IMG/VR virus record: IMGVR_UViG_3300012936_005865
Location: 1-61,562 of that record
Origin: a virus
DNA length: 61,562 nt
Direction: 5' to 3' (one strand)
Shown here piece after piece: positions 22,631-29,837 of this stretch. Under the pieces are notes generated by a model. It searched no databases, was not told where the DNA came from, and saw only the letters and a list, made by a program, of their open reading frames with translations. Each line of letters starts with the position of its first letter. Position 1 is the stretch's first letter. A program made the translations under genes and the position numbers.

Positions 22631-23179
22631 ATGAAGCACGAATTTAGAATGTATGTAGGTCCAATGTTTGGCGGAAAAACTACAAGAATGTTGTCTCAAG
22701 TCGAAAGATATGGGTACATGAATTACAAAGCACATCTTTTCAAGCCGGCAGTCGACAAAAGATATGAGGCAGATTCAATAGTTTCTCACACGGGGATAAA
22801 GCACAAAGCCATACGCGTACGTTGCGGGATGGATATTGAAGAATGGGTGGAAAAACTCGGTGGTGGAATTGTTGCAGTAGATGAAGCTTTCATGATTCCG
22901 GGGTCTGGTCAAGCAATTATCAACCTATTCAAGAATGGCTATACAGTGCTCGTAAGCTCATTGCAACTATCATCGGATGGTTCTGCATATGAAGAAGTTC
23001 AGAAGATGTTTCCTTATGCAACATATGTGGCAGTATGTCCAGCAGTTGATCCGATAAGTAAACACGATGCTTTTTATACCGAAAAGTACGGAGGTAGAAA
23101 AGACCATGGTATCGAAGTAGGCGGAGCAGAAATGTATCGACCGAGAGATTGGAATGGATTTTTTGGTGACGAAGCATGA
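22631..23179 (+). CDS. tdk: thymidine kinase (TdK, type II), 182 aa
   Basis: Thymidine + ATP gives dTMP for DNA synthesis. I start at 22631 (MKHEFRMYVG), 2 nt after the upstream stop. Gly-Pro-Met-Phe-Gly-Gly-Lys-Thr-Thr (about residues 10-18) is the P-loop. Ile-Val-Ala-Val-Asp-Glu-Ala is Walker B, and the C-terminal block Ile-Glu-Val-Gly-Gly-Ala-Glu-Met-Tyr-x-Pro is the nucleoside-binding lasso. Several Cys of the usual zinc site are missing; one Cys and an AFYTEKYGG remain. Length fits the family (about 190). Confidence 0.9.
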   Translation: MKHEFRMYVGPMFGGKTTRMLSQVERYGYMNYKAHLFKPAVDKRYEADSIVSHTGIKHKAIRVRCGMDIEEWVEKLGGGIVAVDEAFMIPGSGQAIINLFKNGYTVLVSSLQLSSDGSAYEEVQKMFPYATYVAVCPAVDPISKHDAFYTEKYGGRKDHGIEVGGAEMYRPRDWNGFFGDEA

Positions 23180-23319
23180 CAGTTATAATAGTAAAAATAT
23201 TAAAAGAACTAGATATTCTTAGGAAGCATAACAAGTCTGGTGATCAGCACAGAGCTTCCAAATCGATAGATAAATTAGAAAAACTTTTTAAGTTACTGAG
23301 AGCCGAAATAAAAGATTAA
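23176..23319 (+). CDS. small helical protein, 47 aa
   Basis: ATG at 23176 overlaps the thymidine kinase stop (ATGA). The product is an amphipathic, Lys-rich helix pair (ILKELDILRKHNKSG, then KSIDKLEKLFKLLRAEIK). The tight overlap supports translation. Function unknown. Confidence 0.55.
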   Translation: MTVIIVKILKELDILRKHNKSGDQHRASKSIDKLEKLFKLLRAEIKD

Positions 23320-23370
23320 TTTTGCATGTCTTTACAATCTTCGTAGTAATTATGTCTATGGAGATAATTG

Positions 23371-24402
23371 ATGAAAGCAAAAAAAGGTGACTGGTTTTCT
23401 TTGACTTGGGATATACAGGATTTCTATGACCCTTTGTCCTTTGAGCATTATGCGCTTGCACCGCAGTTCATATATGCCGAAGAAGATAGTAATCAGATAG
23501 AATATGAATACATCGATCAGCTTTATAGACTTCGTCTTACTAGCATATTTTTAACTAATGTTTTTATCACTAGTGAAGATGGAGTAAAAGTTCCCACTCA
23601 CTATAAAGCTGGTTCTTTTATGCCTGGAGACGACCTATCATATGATAAATGGCTGGCACGTTATCATAAAATAAATTTCGAAATTACTCATTATGTAAAA
23701 GCAAAAGAAGCGTTGAATCAAAAAAATATATACTTAGAACACGCAGCAAAAATAATAAGGCACGATATGCATTCCGGGATAAATACTTATATTCCTCGGG
23801 GATATAAAAGCCTTATAAGACGACTGCCAGAAGATGTTATCAAGAAATACAAGTTGGAGTCTAGTGTCAAGTTGTTGTCAGAAGGAATAAATCATGCGCA
23901 AAGAGTCTATAAAGGAGTGTATGCTTTTACGAATCTAGTAAAAAAAGATTCTGTGTTGGAAAAGTCAGATTGTAACCTATCAGATATACTCAACGATTAC
24001 ATGAAAGGAACAGCATATTCTGACCAAGTAGGCATATCCGATCTGGGTATAGGCAACGTTAACGCGTCGTTGTTTTGCACGGCCATAGATAATCTGATTA
24101 GGAATGGATTAAAATACAACGATTCCCCTTCAAAATGTGTTAGAATATATCGGGAGTCAAACTATATATGTGTAAAAGATAATGGAAGAGGATTATCTAA
24201 AAAAGAATTTGATCGCTATCGGCGGCCATATATAAGAAAAGATGATCAATCTGAAAGTGGATCTGGCTTAGGCCTGAATATTGCAGCCGCTATTTTGGAA
24301 GAACATGGATTTTCGTTAGAACCAGAAAAGTTAGAAGTCGGAACCATCATGAGGATAGATTTAGATGCAGATGATAAAAAGTATATTATTAGTGGACGAT
24401 GA
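23371..24402 (+). CDS. soluble histidine kinase, 343 aa
   Basis: Start at ATG 23371 with ggag at 23360-23363. The first 115 residues have no known sensor fold and no membrane helix. An H-box follows, with His131 in Ile-Ile-Arg-His-Asp-Met-His-Ser-Gly. The GHKL ATPase region has an N-box (Asn-Leu-Ile-Arg-Asn-Gly-Leu-Lys-Tyr-Asn, about 241-250), G1 (Asp-Asn-Gly-Arg-Gly) and G2 (Gly-Ser-Gly-Leu-Gly-Leu). All catalytic boxes look intact. The next gene is a receiver domain overlapping by 38 nt, so this is a cognate pair encoded by the phage. Confidence 0.85.
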   Translation: MKAKKGDWFSLTWDIQDFYDPLSFEHYALAPQFIYAEEDSNQIEYEYIDQLYRLRLTSIFLTNVFITSEDGVKVPTHYKAGSFMPGDDLSYDKWLARYHKINFEITHYVKAKEALNQKNIYLEHAAKIIRHDMHSGINTYIPRGYKSLIRRLPEDVIKKYKLESSVKLLSEGINHAQRVYKGVYAFTNLVKKDSVLEKSDCNLSDILNDYMKGTAYSDQVGISDLGIGNVNASLFCTAIDNLIRNGLKYNDSPSKCVRIYRESNYICVKDNGRGLSKKEFDRYRRPYIRKDDQSESGSGLGLNIAAAILEEHGFSLEPEKLEVGTIMRIDLDADDKKYIISGR

Positions 24403-24802
24403 GTGTTTATTTCATTTGGTCTTTGAAGATGCGTGCAACATTTTAAACATATCTTTAAACCTAGAATCGGTTTCTTCTGCAGACAAAGCAGAAGAACTTT
24501 TTATAAAGTACTCAAAAAACCCGGTGAGCAAGCCGCAGTGTATATTTGTCGACTTGAACATTATTGGCTCGTCTTTCAACGGCATAGAACTAGTTAGAAG
24601 AATAAACTATAAACACGGCAATGGCGTTGTCATAGGCATAATTTCTTCGTCTAGTGATAAAATAGAAATAGAGAAAGCAAAGCAGGCCGGTGCCATGTTC
24701 TGGATTGTTAAGTCAGACGACATAGAACCAAGACTAGAAGAGTTTAGGAAAGATTATTCAGGGTATGAATCAGGAACATCTGTTTTCAAGGTATATAAAT
24801 GA
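24365..24802 (+). CDS. single-domain response regulator, 145 aa
   Basis: ATG at 24365 lies within the kinase gene; ATG 24371 is also possible. It is a REC domain: acidic pair Asp11-Asp12 (LLVDDE), phospho-acceptor Asp63 (Ile-Phe-Val-Asp), Ser/Thr switch at 94-97 (Ile-Ile-Ser-Ser-Ser), and Lys116 (Ile-Val-Lys). There is no DNA-binding output domain, so it probably acts by protein contacts, as CheY does. The short tail has EPRLEEF. The overlap with the kinase gene suggests balanced synthesis. Confidence 0.85.
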   Translation: MQMIKSILLVDDECLFHLVFEDACNILNISLNLESVSSADKAEELFIKYSKNPVSKPQCIFVDLNIIGSSFNGIELVRRINYKHGNGVVIGIISSSSDKIEIEKAKQAGAMFWIVKSDDIEPRLEEFRKDYSGYESGTSVFKVYK

Positions 24803-25365
24803 TAAAGCTTTGCGAAAAGGACAAGAAACAACTATTGCAGTTGGTGACTGATAACAATGTATACATTGAGGGTCCACTCTTGAAATTACTAAGTGCCGAT
24901 GGAGATGAAGAATTTCAGCAATACTTGGATGATGCTATCGAAGCCGACCAGGCTTCTCGCAGAAAAAGGCTTGAAATTGCAAAGAAGTTACAAGAGCAAA
25001 ATAGGCAATTAACTTCAAAAGCAGAAGAGAACGACAGACTTATGCTTGAATTAAAAGATTCGATAGATAAAGCAGAGTGCGCAAAAAAAGAAGCTATCGA
25101 TGATTTAGATTTGTTGCAGAGAAGAACTCAGACAGAATTAATTGGAAATATTGTCAATGTTGCGTTATACACTATCACCGGAGTTGGTTTAATAACTACA
25201 GCCCTTTATGCCGCGGCATTGTTCACAGAAAGTGCAGATACGACCCTGTTGGGAAATACTTGGTCTAATTTATTTGGTATTCTCTTGACTAATTCATTTT
25301 CAATCATAGGTACGATCATGGGGGTGAAATACGCAAGTAACGGAGAAAAAAGTGAAAAAAAATAA
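24799..25365 (+). CDS. coiled-coil protein with two membrane helices, 188 aa
   Basis: Starts in an ATGA with the response regulator. Residues 50-120 form a long Glu/Lys coiled coil (ASRRKRLEIAKKLQEQNRQL). Two hydrophobic helices follow, at about residues 125-145 and 158-178, and a polar tail. The order and overlap place it in the same operon as the kinase and receiver, so it could be their membrane-tethered target or scaffold. No homology recognised. Confidence 0.65.
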   Translation: MIKLCEKDKKQLLQLVTDNNVYIEGPLLKLLSADGDEEFQQYLDDAIEADQASRRKRLEIAKKLQEQNRQLTSKAEENDRLMLELKDSIDKAECAKKEAIDDLDLLQRRTQTELIGNIVNVALYTITGVGLITTALYAAALFTESADTTLLGNTWSNLFGILLTNSFSIIGTIMGVKYASNGEKSEKK

Positions 25366-25639
25366 AATCACGTGCATATTGAAAACAGAAGGAGTCCTTT
25401 CTGAACAGGGTGAAAAGGGCTGGTGGTATCCAAATCAAAAAAGGCCAGTTTTTATTAAAGAAGGTTCTCAAATAGAACACTTGCAACTTTGGAGACACCA
25501 GGGAGACTATCTGGCTTTTCGAGTTCGAGCAGAAGATCTTGACAGGACCTTTGAAGAATCAGATAGACATATTTGTGTCTGGATAAAGAAAGAAACGTGT
25601 GGTTGGTTGTTCCGAAATCAGGAAGAGCTTAGTTTGTAA
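25352..25639 (+). CDS. hypothetical protein, 95 aa
   Basis: GTG start with a cggagaaaaa site, overlapping the membrane protein by 14 nt. It is a Trp-rich beta-like protein (GWWYPNQKRPVFIKEG, LRDIWIKKETCGWLF in outline). It is the last gene of the kinase operon; its stop lies within the -35 of the tmRNA promoter. Function unknown. Confidence 0.6.
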   Translation: MKKNKITCILKTEGVLSEQGEKGWWYPNQKRPVFIKEGSQIEHLQLWRHQGDYLAFRVRAEDLDRTFEESDRHICVWIKKETCGWLFRNQEELSL

Positions 25640-25662
25640 ATTTCAGATGTACTAATTATAAT
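25634..25662 (+). promoter_or_regulatory. tmRNA promoter TTGTAA-17-TATAAT
   Basis: TTGTAA at 25634-25639 and TATAAT at 25657-25662, 17 bp apart. The mature 5' end of the tmRNA (25674) lies 12 bp beyond the -10, so transcription may begin at or just before the mature end. Confidence 0.8.
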
Positions 25663-25673
25663 TATAGTGATAA

Positions 25674-26044
25674 GGGGGCGCAAAGGTTTCGACAGGGTAG
25701 ATTGATTGCTGTGGTGCATGTCGGTTGAGAACGACCGTAAAAGTTCAAAAATATATAATTGCCAATAATAATGAGCATTTTGCTCTTGCAGCTTAACAGC
25801 CAAGAGTGAACGTCCGGTGATCCGATTCTTGGGTCCTTCACTGGGCGTGTAAAGACCAAGATAGTCCTGACCGATTTCTACGGAAGTATATTGCAGGGGA
25901 CGATAAAGGAACCAGGTTTAAATCTTCTGTCTATTATAGGTAGGTTTCCATCACCGTCTATATTTAGTAATAAGCATGGATAAGCATGTAGGACCACTAG
26001 TTATTTTGCTGTGGACGGGGGTTCGACTCCCCCCGCCTCCACCA
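25674..26044 (+). ncRNA. ssrA: transfer-messenger RNA (tmRNA), about 371 nt
   Basis: Rescues stalled ribosomes by trans-translation. The 5' GGGGGCG (25674-25680) pairs with CGCCTCC (26034-26040) as an acceptor stem, followed by ACCA, so the CCA end is encoded. A T-arm with GTTCGACTC is at about 26015-26035. The 5' end GGGGGCGCAAAGGTTTCGAC is the tmRNA signature. The reading frame begins at GCC 25761. One-piece form; pseudoknots are expected between the frame and the T-arm. It has its own promoter and lies between the kinase operon and tagged genes. Phage tmRNAs are uncommon. Confidence 0.93.
25761..25796 (+). other. tmRNA proteolysis-tag reading frame
   Basis: Resume codon GCC, then AAT AAT AAT GAG CAT TTT GCT CTT GCA GCT and TAA: tag ANNNEHFALAA. 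The Ala-Leu-Ala-Ala end is the usual ClpXP-type degron, so tagged proteins should be degraded by host proteases. The resume position is inferred from the family pattern of GCN followed by Asn codons. Confidence 0.88.
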
Positions 26045-26062
26045 CTTACATAAGGAAATACT

Positions 26063-26365
26063 ATGAAGCTATCAAAAAGGCAATTACGCAAAATTATAAA
26101 AGAAAGAGTATATACCTCCAAGAATATGCAGAGACTATCGTATAGTCATGAAAAGTTCTTAGATAGGCAGCGAGAAAAAAAATACTTACAATCTCCAGAA
26201 TACTATAATAAAAAAATGATCGAGTATTCTGTTGGCCTCTTAGAAGCTTTTACTGAGAACGATGAAGAAGAAATAGAAGAATACCGGGATGAACTAGGCA
26301 CTGACGATATCGATGCAATCATTGAGATATATGAAGGAATTATTCGCAAACTAAGAGAATCATAG
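26063..26365 (+). CDS. tagged acidic protein, 100 aa
   Basis: Starts MKLSKRQLRKIIKERVYTS, the tag form closest to the genes at 6-7.8 kb. The remaining part is helical and acidic (NDEEEIEEYRDELG). It follows the tmRNA 3' end by 18 nt and has an aaggaaat site. Packaging or scaffolding role possible only by analogy with the tag. Confidence 0.68.
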   Translation: MKLSKRQLRKIIKERVYTSKNMQRLSYSHEKFLDRQREKKYLQSPEYYNKKMIEYSVGLLEAFTENDEEEIEEYRDELGTDDIDAIIEIYEGIIRKLRES

Positions 26366-26676
26366 TGAAAATGACAGAATCAAAATTAAGAAAAGTAATT
26401 CGTAGAACCATTAGAGAATCGCAAAGATATGGTTTTCCTCTCTGGCTTTATTATGATGGGACTCATTATTCTCTGAGTAAGAACCACAGTAGAAAGTATT
26501 ACGAAACCGATTATGATCGAATTGCGTATGCATTAAGAGCCGCCAAAGAGGAAGGGTACGACGAGGTTATAAGGGTAGTTGGTAATCAAGAACCAAAGGC
26601 TCCAGAGCCTATCGATAAAGTAATAAATTCGTTTGATGGTAAATCAATTGAGGCTTTTGCATATAGAGACTACTAG
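26365..26676 (+). CDS. tagged protein, 103 aa
   Basis: GTG at 26365 overlaps the upstream TAG by one base (ATG 26371 is an alternative). MKMTESKLRKVIRRTIRESQ is the tag, ending Ile-Arg-Glu-Ser. The middle has a Tyr/His-rich strand pattern and a helix (AYALRAAKEEGYDEVI), a small alpha-beta unit. Unknown function. Confidence 0.66.
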   Translation: MKMTESKLRKVIRRTIRESQRYGFPLWLYYDGTHYSLSKNHSRKYYETDYDRIAYALRAAKEEGYDEVIRVVGNQEPKAPEPIDKVINSFDGKSIEAFAYRDY

Positions 26677-26691
26677 ACCTAGGAGAAAGTT

Positions 26692-27903
26692 GTGTTAATA
26701 ACAGAAAAAAAGCTTCGGAGGTTTATTAGTGAAATATTCATGAATTTTCGGAATGACCCCAAGGAAAGAATTAAGCGACGACATCCTGCATTGACTGATA
26801 TAGTTAATGCTGTTAACGCAGCAGCAGAAGTTGTCGGATACACAACACTCAAAGATTTTTTGTGGTCAATAAATCATAAATTTGCAAATAACAAGGTAAT
26901 AGAATCAAGAAAATATATTTCAGAAAATATTAAATCTCAAGAAGGCTGGCGGGCCGGTCCGGATATGGATTGGCCAAATTATTACAGAAGGTCCGAACGT
27001 CAAAAACCTGCAATGGTACCGGTGCTAGATTCAAGTGACTCTTATGAAATAGAATCAGTTGGAACTCATGGTGGTTTATCACATATGATAAAGCATCTAC
27101 ACGAGTGGGACGAGTCGATAGTTGATAATCTCGCAGAACAAATAAGGGAATTATTTGCAGCCTTATTGACCCCGGAAGGAAAGACTTTAACGTTACGAAC
27201 AAAATCTGGCGAGACTCACACGGTGGAATCGGTTGATGACTTAAAGAAAGGGGTTTTTATAACCTATCTGGACTATATAAACGACAAATTAATTTCAGAT
27301 GGCTACTCCGAACTTTCCGTCTTTGAAAAAGAAGTTTTAGAAGTTGCTTCTTCTGAATATTACATTTACAATGCATTGGGCGAGGAACTCGAAAACAAAG
27401 CTGTAGATGTAAGTGATAAAGCTTTTCCTGATATAGAAGTGCTAGCTGAATTCTTAGAAACAGGACCCACTATTGAATATGAAGAACACAGGAAAATTAG
27501 TGACAAAATGACCATAAAAAGAAAATGTGTTATGGACCTGAGTACTGGTTGGTTTGTTGGATATGATTCAGTTGATGGATCGGCAAACTTGCTTACAATA
27601 TTTCAGATGCAAAAACAAGCGAAAAAAGGAATTTATAAAACACTTCTGTTGTTATCTCCTACAAAACGTTCAGCAAATCGGAAAAAACAAAAATACACAC
27701 ACACAAAAAATAAATCCCAGTTGACAAAGGATTATACAAATTTAAGAATTCTTTCCATGATCGCAAATGACAAAAGAGGGTTTATTAGTGCTGCTCAAGC
27801 GGCGAAGGATAAAAAGAATTCAAAAATGAAAAAACCTATCCCTGTAACCAAAGGAACAGAGGACTTAAAGAATATCAAATTAAAAAGAAAAAAAAGAAAA
27901 TAA
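26692..27903 (+). CDS. tagged basic protein, 403 aa
   Basis: GTG start with an aggagaaagtt site. N-terminus MLITEKKLRRFISEIFMNF is a tag variant (Phe-Ile-Ser-Glu). Residues 40-300 are mixed alpha-beta with no known domain; an Asp-Leu-Ser-Thr-Gly-Trp strand lies near 280. The last 100 residues are extremely Lys/Arg-rich (SANRKKQKYTHTKNK, KRKKRK), a likely DNA-binding tail. A tagged, strongly basic protein is a good candidate for packaging with the genome. Confidence 0.68.
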   Translation: MLITEKKLRRFISEIFMNFRNDPKERIKRRHPALTDIVNAVNAAAEVVGYTTLKDFLWSINHKFANNKVIESRKYISENIKSQEGWRAGPDMDWPNYYRRSERQKPAMVPVLDSSDSYEIESVGTHGGLSHMIKHLHEWDESIVDNLAEQIRELFAALLTPEGKTLTLRTKSGETHTVESVDDLKKGVFITYLDYINDKLISDGYSELSVFEKEVLEVASSEYYIYNALGEELENKAVDVSDKAFPDIEVLAEFLETGPTIEYEEHRKISDKMTIKRKCVMDLSTGWFVGYDSVDGSANLLTIFQMQKQAKKGIYKTLLLLSPTKRSANRKKQKYTHTKNKSQLTKDYTNLRILSMIANDKRGFISAAQAAKDKKNSKMKKPIPVTKGTEDLKNIKLKRKKRK

Positions 27904-27905
27904 AT

Positions 27906-27934
27906 TTGTAAAAATAATCGTTAGTCTCTATAAT
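27906..27934 (+). promoter_or_regulatory. promoter TTGTAA-17-TATAAT
   Basis: TTGTAA at 27906-27911 and TATAAT at 27929-27934, 17 bp apart. Drives hsp20, which forms its own unit with a terminator at its end. Confidence 0.78.
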
Positions 27935-27978
27935 GTAATTGTTCGAATACGAACATAACCCACAAACGGAGACAATAA

Positions 27979-28419
27979 ATGAACAAACTTATACGATACA
28001 ATAACCCTTTTTCTACATTTTCTACTTTTTTCAATGATTTTGATTCTATGTTTATGCCTTTATCCTACCGCAAAGATATGACAAAAAATGTCATGAACGA
28101 TACTCCACGTGCCAACATTTATAAAAAAGATCACGGCTACACTATCGAGCTCGCAGCTCCGGGCCTTTCTCGTGATGACTTCGAAATGTCTGTTGAAAAT
28201 GGTGTACTCAGCATCAAGGTAGAAACAGAAAACGGAGCGAACGAAAGCCAAGAGATTCGTCGACGCGAATGGAATTACATGTCATTCACACGATCCTTTA
28301 CACTTCCTGAAACAACAAGCGTTGATAACATCAATGCTCGTTATGAGGCTGGAATCCTCCATATCGATGTCCCTGTTGAAAAAGAACGAAATGATCGTCG
28401 TACTATTACAATCGAATAG
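27979..28419 (+). CDS. hsp20: small heat-shock protein Hsp20, 146 aa
   Basis: An ATP-independent holdase. The alpha-crystallin domain runs from about residue 45 to 138: Pro-Arg-Ala-Asn-Ile-Tyr, Tyr-Thr-Ile-Glu-Leu-Ala-Ala-Pro-Gly-Leu, Asp-Phe-Glu-Met-Ser-Val, the Phe-Thr-Arg-Ser-Phe-Thr-Leu-Pro strand, and Tyr-Glu-Ala-Gly-Ile-Leu, the family AxxxxGvL motif. The N-terminus is Phe-rich (FSTFSTFFNDF), as usual. Many T4-like marine phages carry hsp20. The gene has a ggagaca site, its own TTGTAA promoter and a tandem hairpin terminator. Confidence 0.92.
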   Translation: MNKLIRYNNPFSTFSTFFNDFDSMFMPLSYRKDMTKNVMNDTPRANIYKKDHGYTIELAAPGLSRDDFEMSVENGVLSIKVETENGANESQEIRRREWNYMSFTRSFTLPETTSVDNINARYEAGILHIDVPVEKERNDRRTITIE

Positions 28420-28426
28420 TACACAA

Positions 28427-28490
28427 ACGAGATAGGTTGTTGGTTACTATCTCGTGAGAGGGCAGAAATGCCCTCTCTTTTATTATTTAG
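28427..28490 (+). terminator. tandem hairpins with terminator
   Basis: ACGAGATAG (28427-28435) pairs with CTATCTCGT (28447-28455), then immediately GAGAGGGC (28456-28463) pairs with GCCCTCTC (28470-28477) and is followed by TTTTATTATTT. The second hairpin is a standard rho-independent terminator for hsp20; the first is an extra perfect stem of 9 bp. Confidence 0.8.
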
Positions 28491-28506
28491 AGAGATACTT
28501 ATCTAC

Positions 28507-28809
28507 ATGAAAAAGATAAAAGAAGAAATAGGCAGAAATTATCATACGTTAGATACCGATCCATACACGTGGAAAGATTATTCAGATGTTGCAGTTGAGA
28601 CATATGCGAATGCAGAAGATTCAACTTGGTCAGCAAAAGTGAACTGTATATCTAATCCAAAATTGTCATCTCCAGAAAGAAGGTTTTCGGATGAGCAATC
28701 TGCAAATCATTGGGCTAGAATGCAAGCAGAAAGAATAATGAGAAAAACACTAAATGAATTTAGGAATATCATCAAAGAAATTATAATAAAAGAATTTGTA
28801 AATAAGTGA
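28507..28809 (+). CDS. small protein with C-terminal tag, 100 aa
   Basis: I choose ATG 28507 (MKKIKEEIGRNY), which has agagata upstream; a frame from 28468 runs through the terminator stem. Middle: a Trp-Ser-Ala-Lys-Val strand and Phe-Ser-Asp-Glu-Gln-Ser-Ala-Asn-His-Trp-Ala helix. The last 20 residues end NIIKEIIIKEFVNK, a tag-like helix at the C-terminus. Function unknown. Confidence 0.62.
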   Translation: MKKIKEEIGRNYHTLDTDPYTWKDYSDVAVETYANAEDSTWSAKVNCISNPKLSSPERRFSDEQSANHWARMQAERIMRKTLNEFRNIIKEIIIKEFVNK

Positions 28810-28824
28810 TTTTATGGTTATAAT
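28796..28824 (+). promoter_or_regulatory. promoter TTGTAA-17-TATAAT
   Basis: TTGTAA at 28796-28801, inside the last codons of the upstream gene, and TATAAT at 28819-28824, 17 bp apart. Drives the gene at 28846. Confidence 0.76.
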
Positions 28825-28845
28825 GCCAATGCATAGGAGGCAACG

Positions 28846-29343
28846 ATGGCAACTTATAATCATAAAAGACTTTTTTCTCAGGTGACTAGGTCACCGGTTG
28901 ATGAATCGGAATCGTACGAATCTATATGGGCTTACTACTTAAAGTTTGATGGATCTGATAATTCTGTTCCGGGAAGATTCAGAATTAGAGTAAACAGAGT
29001 GTCGAATAGGGATATGGTACAGATTCTTAATCCTAACGTTGATACTGACGATGTTCCTGAGGGCTCTATGTTATCCGGACAACTGGATAAATGGTCAGAA
29101 AAAGGATGGATACCGTGTTTGGATTGGATTGGAGACCCTGATACTGCTACGATTAATTCAATAGAAAAAGACCTAGTTTCGCATTTCGAAATGTTTACAT
29201 TAGGCAGTTCAGAAAATTCTTCAGAATGGATCGCCCCACCTGATGAGCCTACTACACCACCGAGAAAGAAGACAGAGAAAGACAAGGACTCCAATCCTGT
29301 AAAAGACGAAGTAGATGGACCTGATGATTTAGAGTGGATTTAA
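28846..29343 (+). CDS. hypothetical protein, 165 aa
   Basis: Follows a TTGTAA promoter and a taggaggcaacg site. Residues 20-110 are mixed strand/helix (WAYYLKFDGSD, RFRIRVNRVS, Gly-Trp-Ile-Pro-Cys-Leu-Asp-Trp). The C-terminal 40 residues are a Pro/Thr/Lys/Asp linker ending Glu-Trp-Ile. No known family. The acidic end could dock with a partner, perhaps from the AAA+/VWA genes just downstream. Confidence 0.65.
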   Translation: MATYNHKRLFSQVTRSPVDESESYESIWAYYLKFDGSDNSVPGRFRIRVNRVSNRDMVQILNPNVDTDDVPEGSMLSGQLDKWSEKGWIPCLDWIGDPDTATINSIEKDLVSHFEMFTLGSSENSSEWIAPPDEPTTPPRKKTEKDKDSNPVKDEVDGPDDLEWI

Positions 29344-29355
29344 TTTGTAATTCTG

Positions 29356-29395
29356 GTGTAACGAGTATCGAAACTAGTTAAATTATAATTGTAAC
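29356..29395 (+). promoter_or_regulatory. class-2 promoter, copy A (GTGTAA-17-TAAATT with TGTAAC direct repeat)
   Basis: GTGTAA at 29356-29361 and TAAATT at 29379-29384 (17 bp). TGTAAC occurs at 29357 and again at 29390, 33 bp apart. The same layout precedes 29838 and 31166. A TTGTAA at 29345 has no -10 at the right distance. Confidence 0.65.
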
Positions 29396-29414
29396 TAACA
29401 ACCATGGAGGCACC

Positions 29415-29768
29415 ATGCGCAGGAAACTTTCGCGCGACATTGCAAAAGCTTTTGCCGCGAAAAAACAGGAATTGGCTTCTTCTAGTTCTCCGGAGCAAGA
29501 AAAACCAAAGTCACTAAAGCAGCAAAAAAGAGAAATCGGGCGTAACATTCGATACTCGGAAGAATTTTCCGACATGCAAGAAAAAAAGACTACCAGATGG
29601 TCTTACAAACCAAACATGTTGGTGCGATCAAAGAAGATTCGTGGCCATGCTCCACTTGGAGAAGACAGGGTCTTCTTAGTCGTCGACGTCCGCGGAGATT
29701 ACCTAGATGTTCTTGTTGAGCAATCCATTCAGAATTATCACAGCAAATATTTTTTTCCAATAAACTAA
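29415..29768 (+). CDS. hypothetical basic protein, 117 aa
   Basis: The start has a catggaggcacc site. The N-terminal half is basic and helical (RRKLSRDIAKAFAAKKQ, then a Ser/Pro/Lys linker). The C-terminal half (from about residue 65) is a small strand-rich unit: Asn-Met-Leu-Val-Arg-Ser, Phe-Leu-Val-Val-Asp-Val-Arg-Gly-Asp-Tyr, like the MKxGDLV barrels. It carries the same class-2 promoter as the MoxR and VWA genes, so it is likely co-regulated with them and may be an accessory factor. Confidence 0.65.
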   Translation: MRRKLSRDIAKAFAAKKQELASSSSPEQEKPKSLKQQKREIGRNIRYSEEFSDMQEKKTTRWSYKPNMLVRSKKIRGHAPLGEDRVFLVVDVRGDYLDVLVEQSIQNYHSKYFFPIN

Positions 29769-29777
29769 CAAAAATCA

Positions 29778-29817
29778 GTGTAGCCAACCTAGCCATAAGC
29801 TAAATTATATATGTAAC
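29778..29817 (+). promoter_or_regulatory. class-2 promoter, copy B
   Basis: GTGTAG at 29778-29783, TAAATT at 29801-29806 (17 bp), and TGTAGC at 29779 / TGTAAC at 29812, 33 bp apart. Drives the MoxR-type gene. Confidence 0.65.
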
Positions 29818-29837
29818 CAAAAAACAACGGAGTCCAC

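Noticed and set aside
25674-26044. A normal tRNA gene in the tmRNA region
   Set aside because: There is no anticodon arm; the 5' and 3' parts fold as a tRNA-like domain around a tag frame. I saw no other tRNA in the window.
29345-29350. TTGTAA upstream of 29415 as a class-1 promoter
   Set aside because: The sequence 17 bp downstream is TCGAAA, not a -10; the class-2 element at 29356 fits better.
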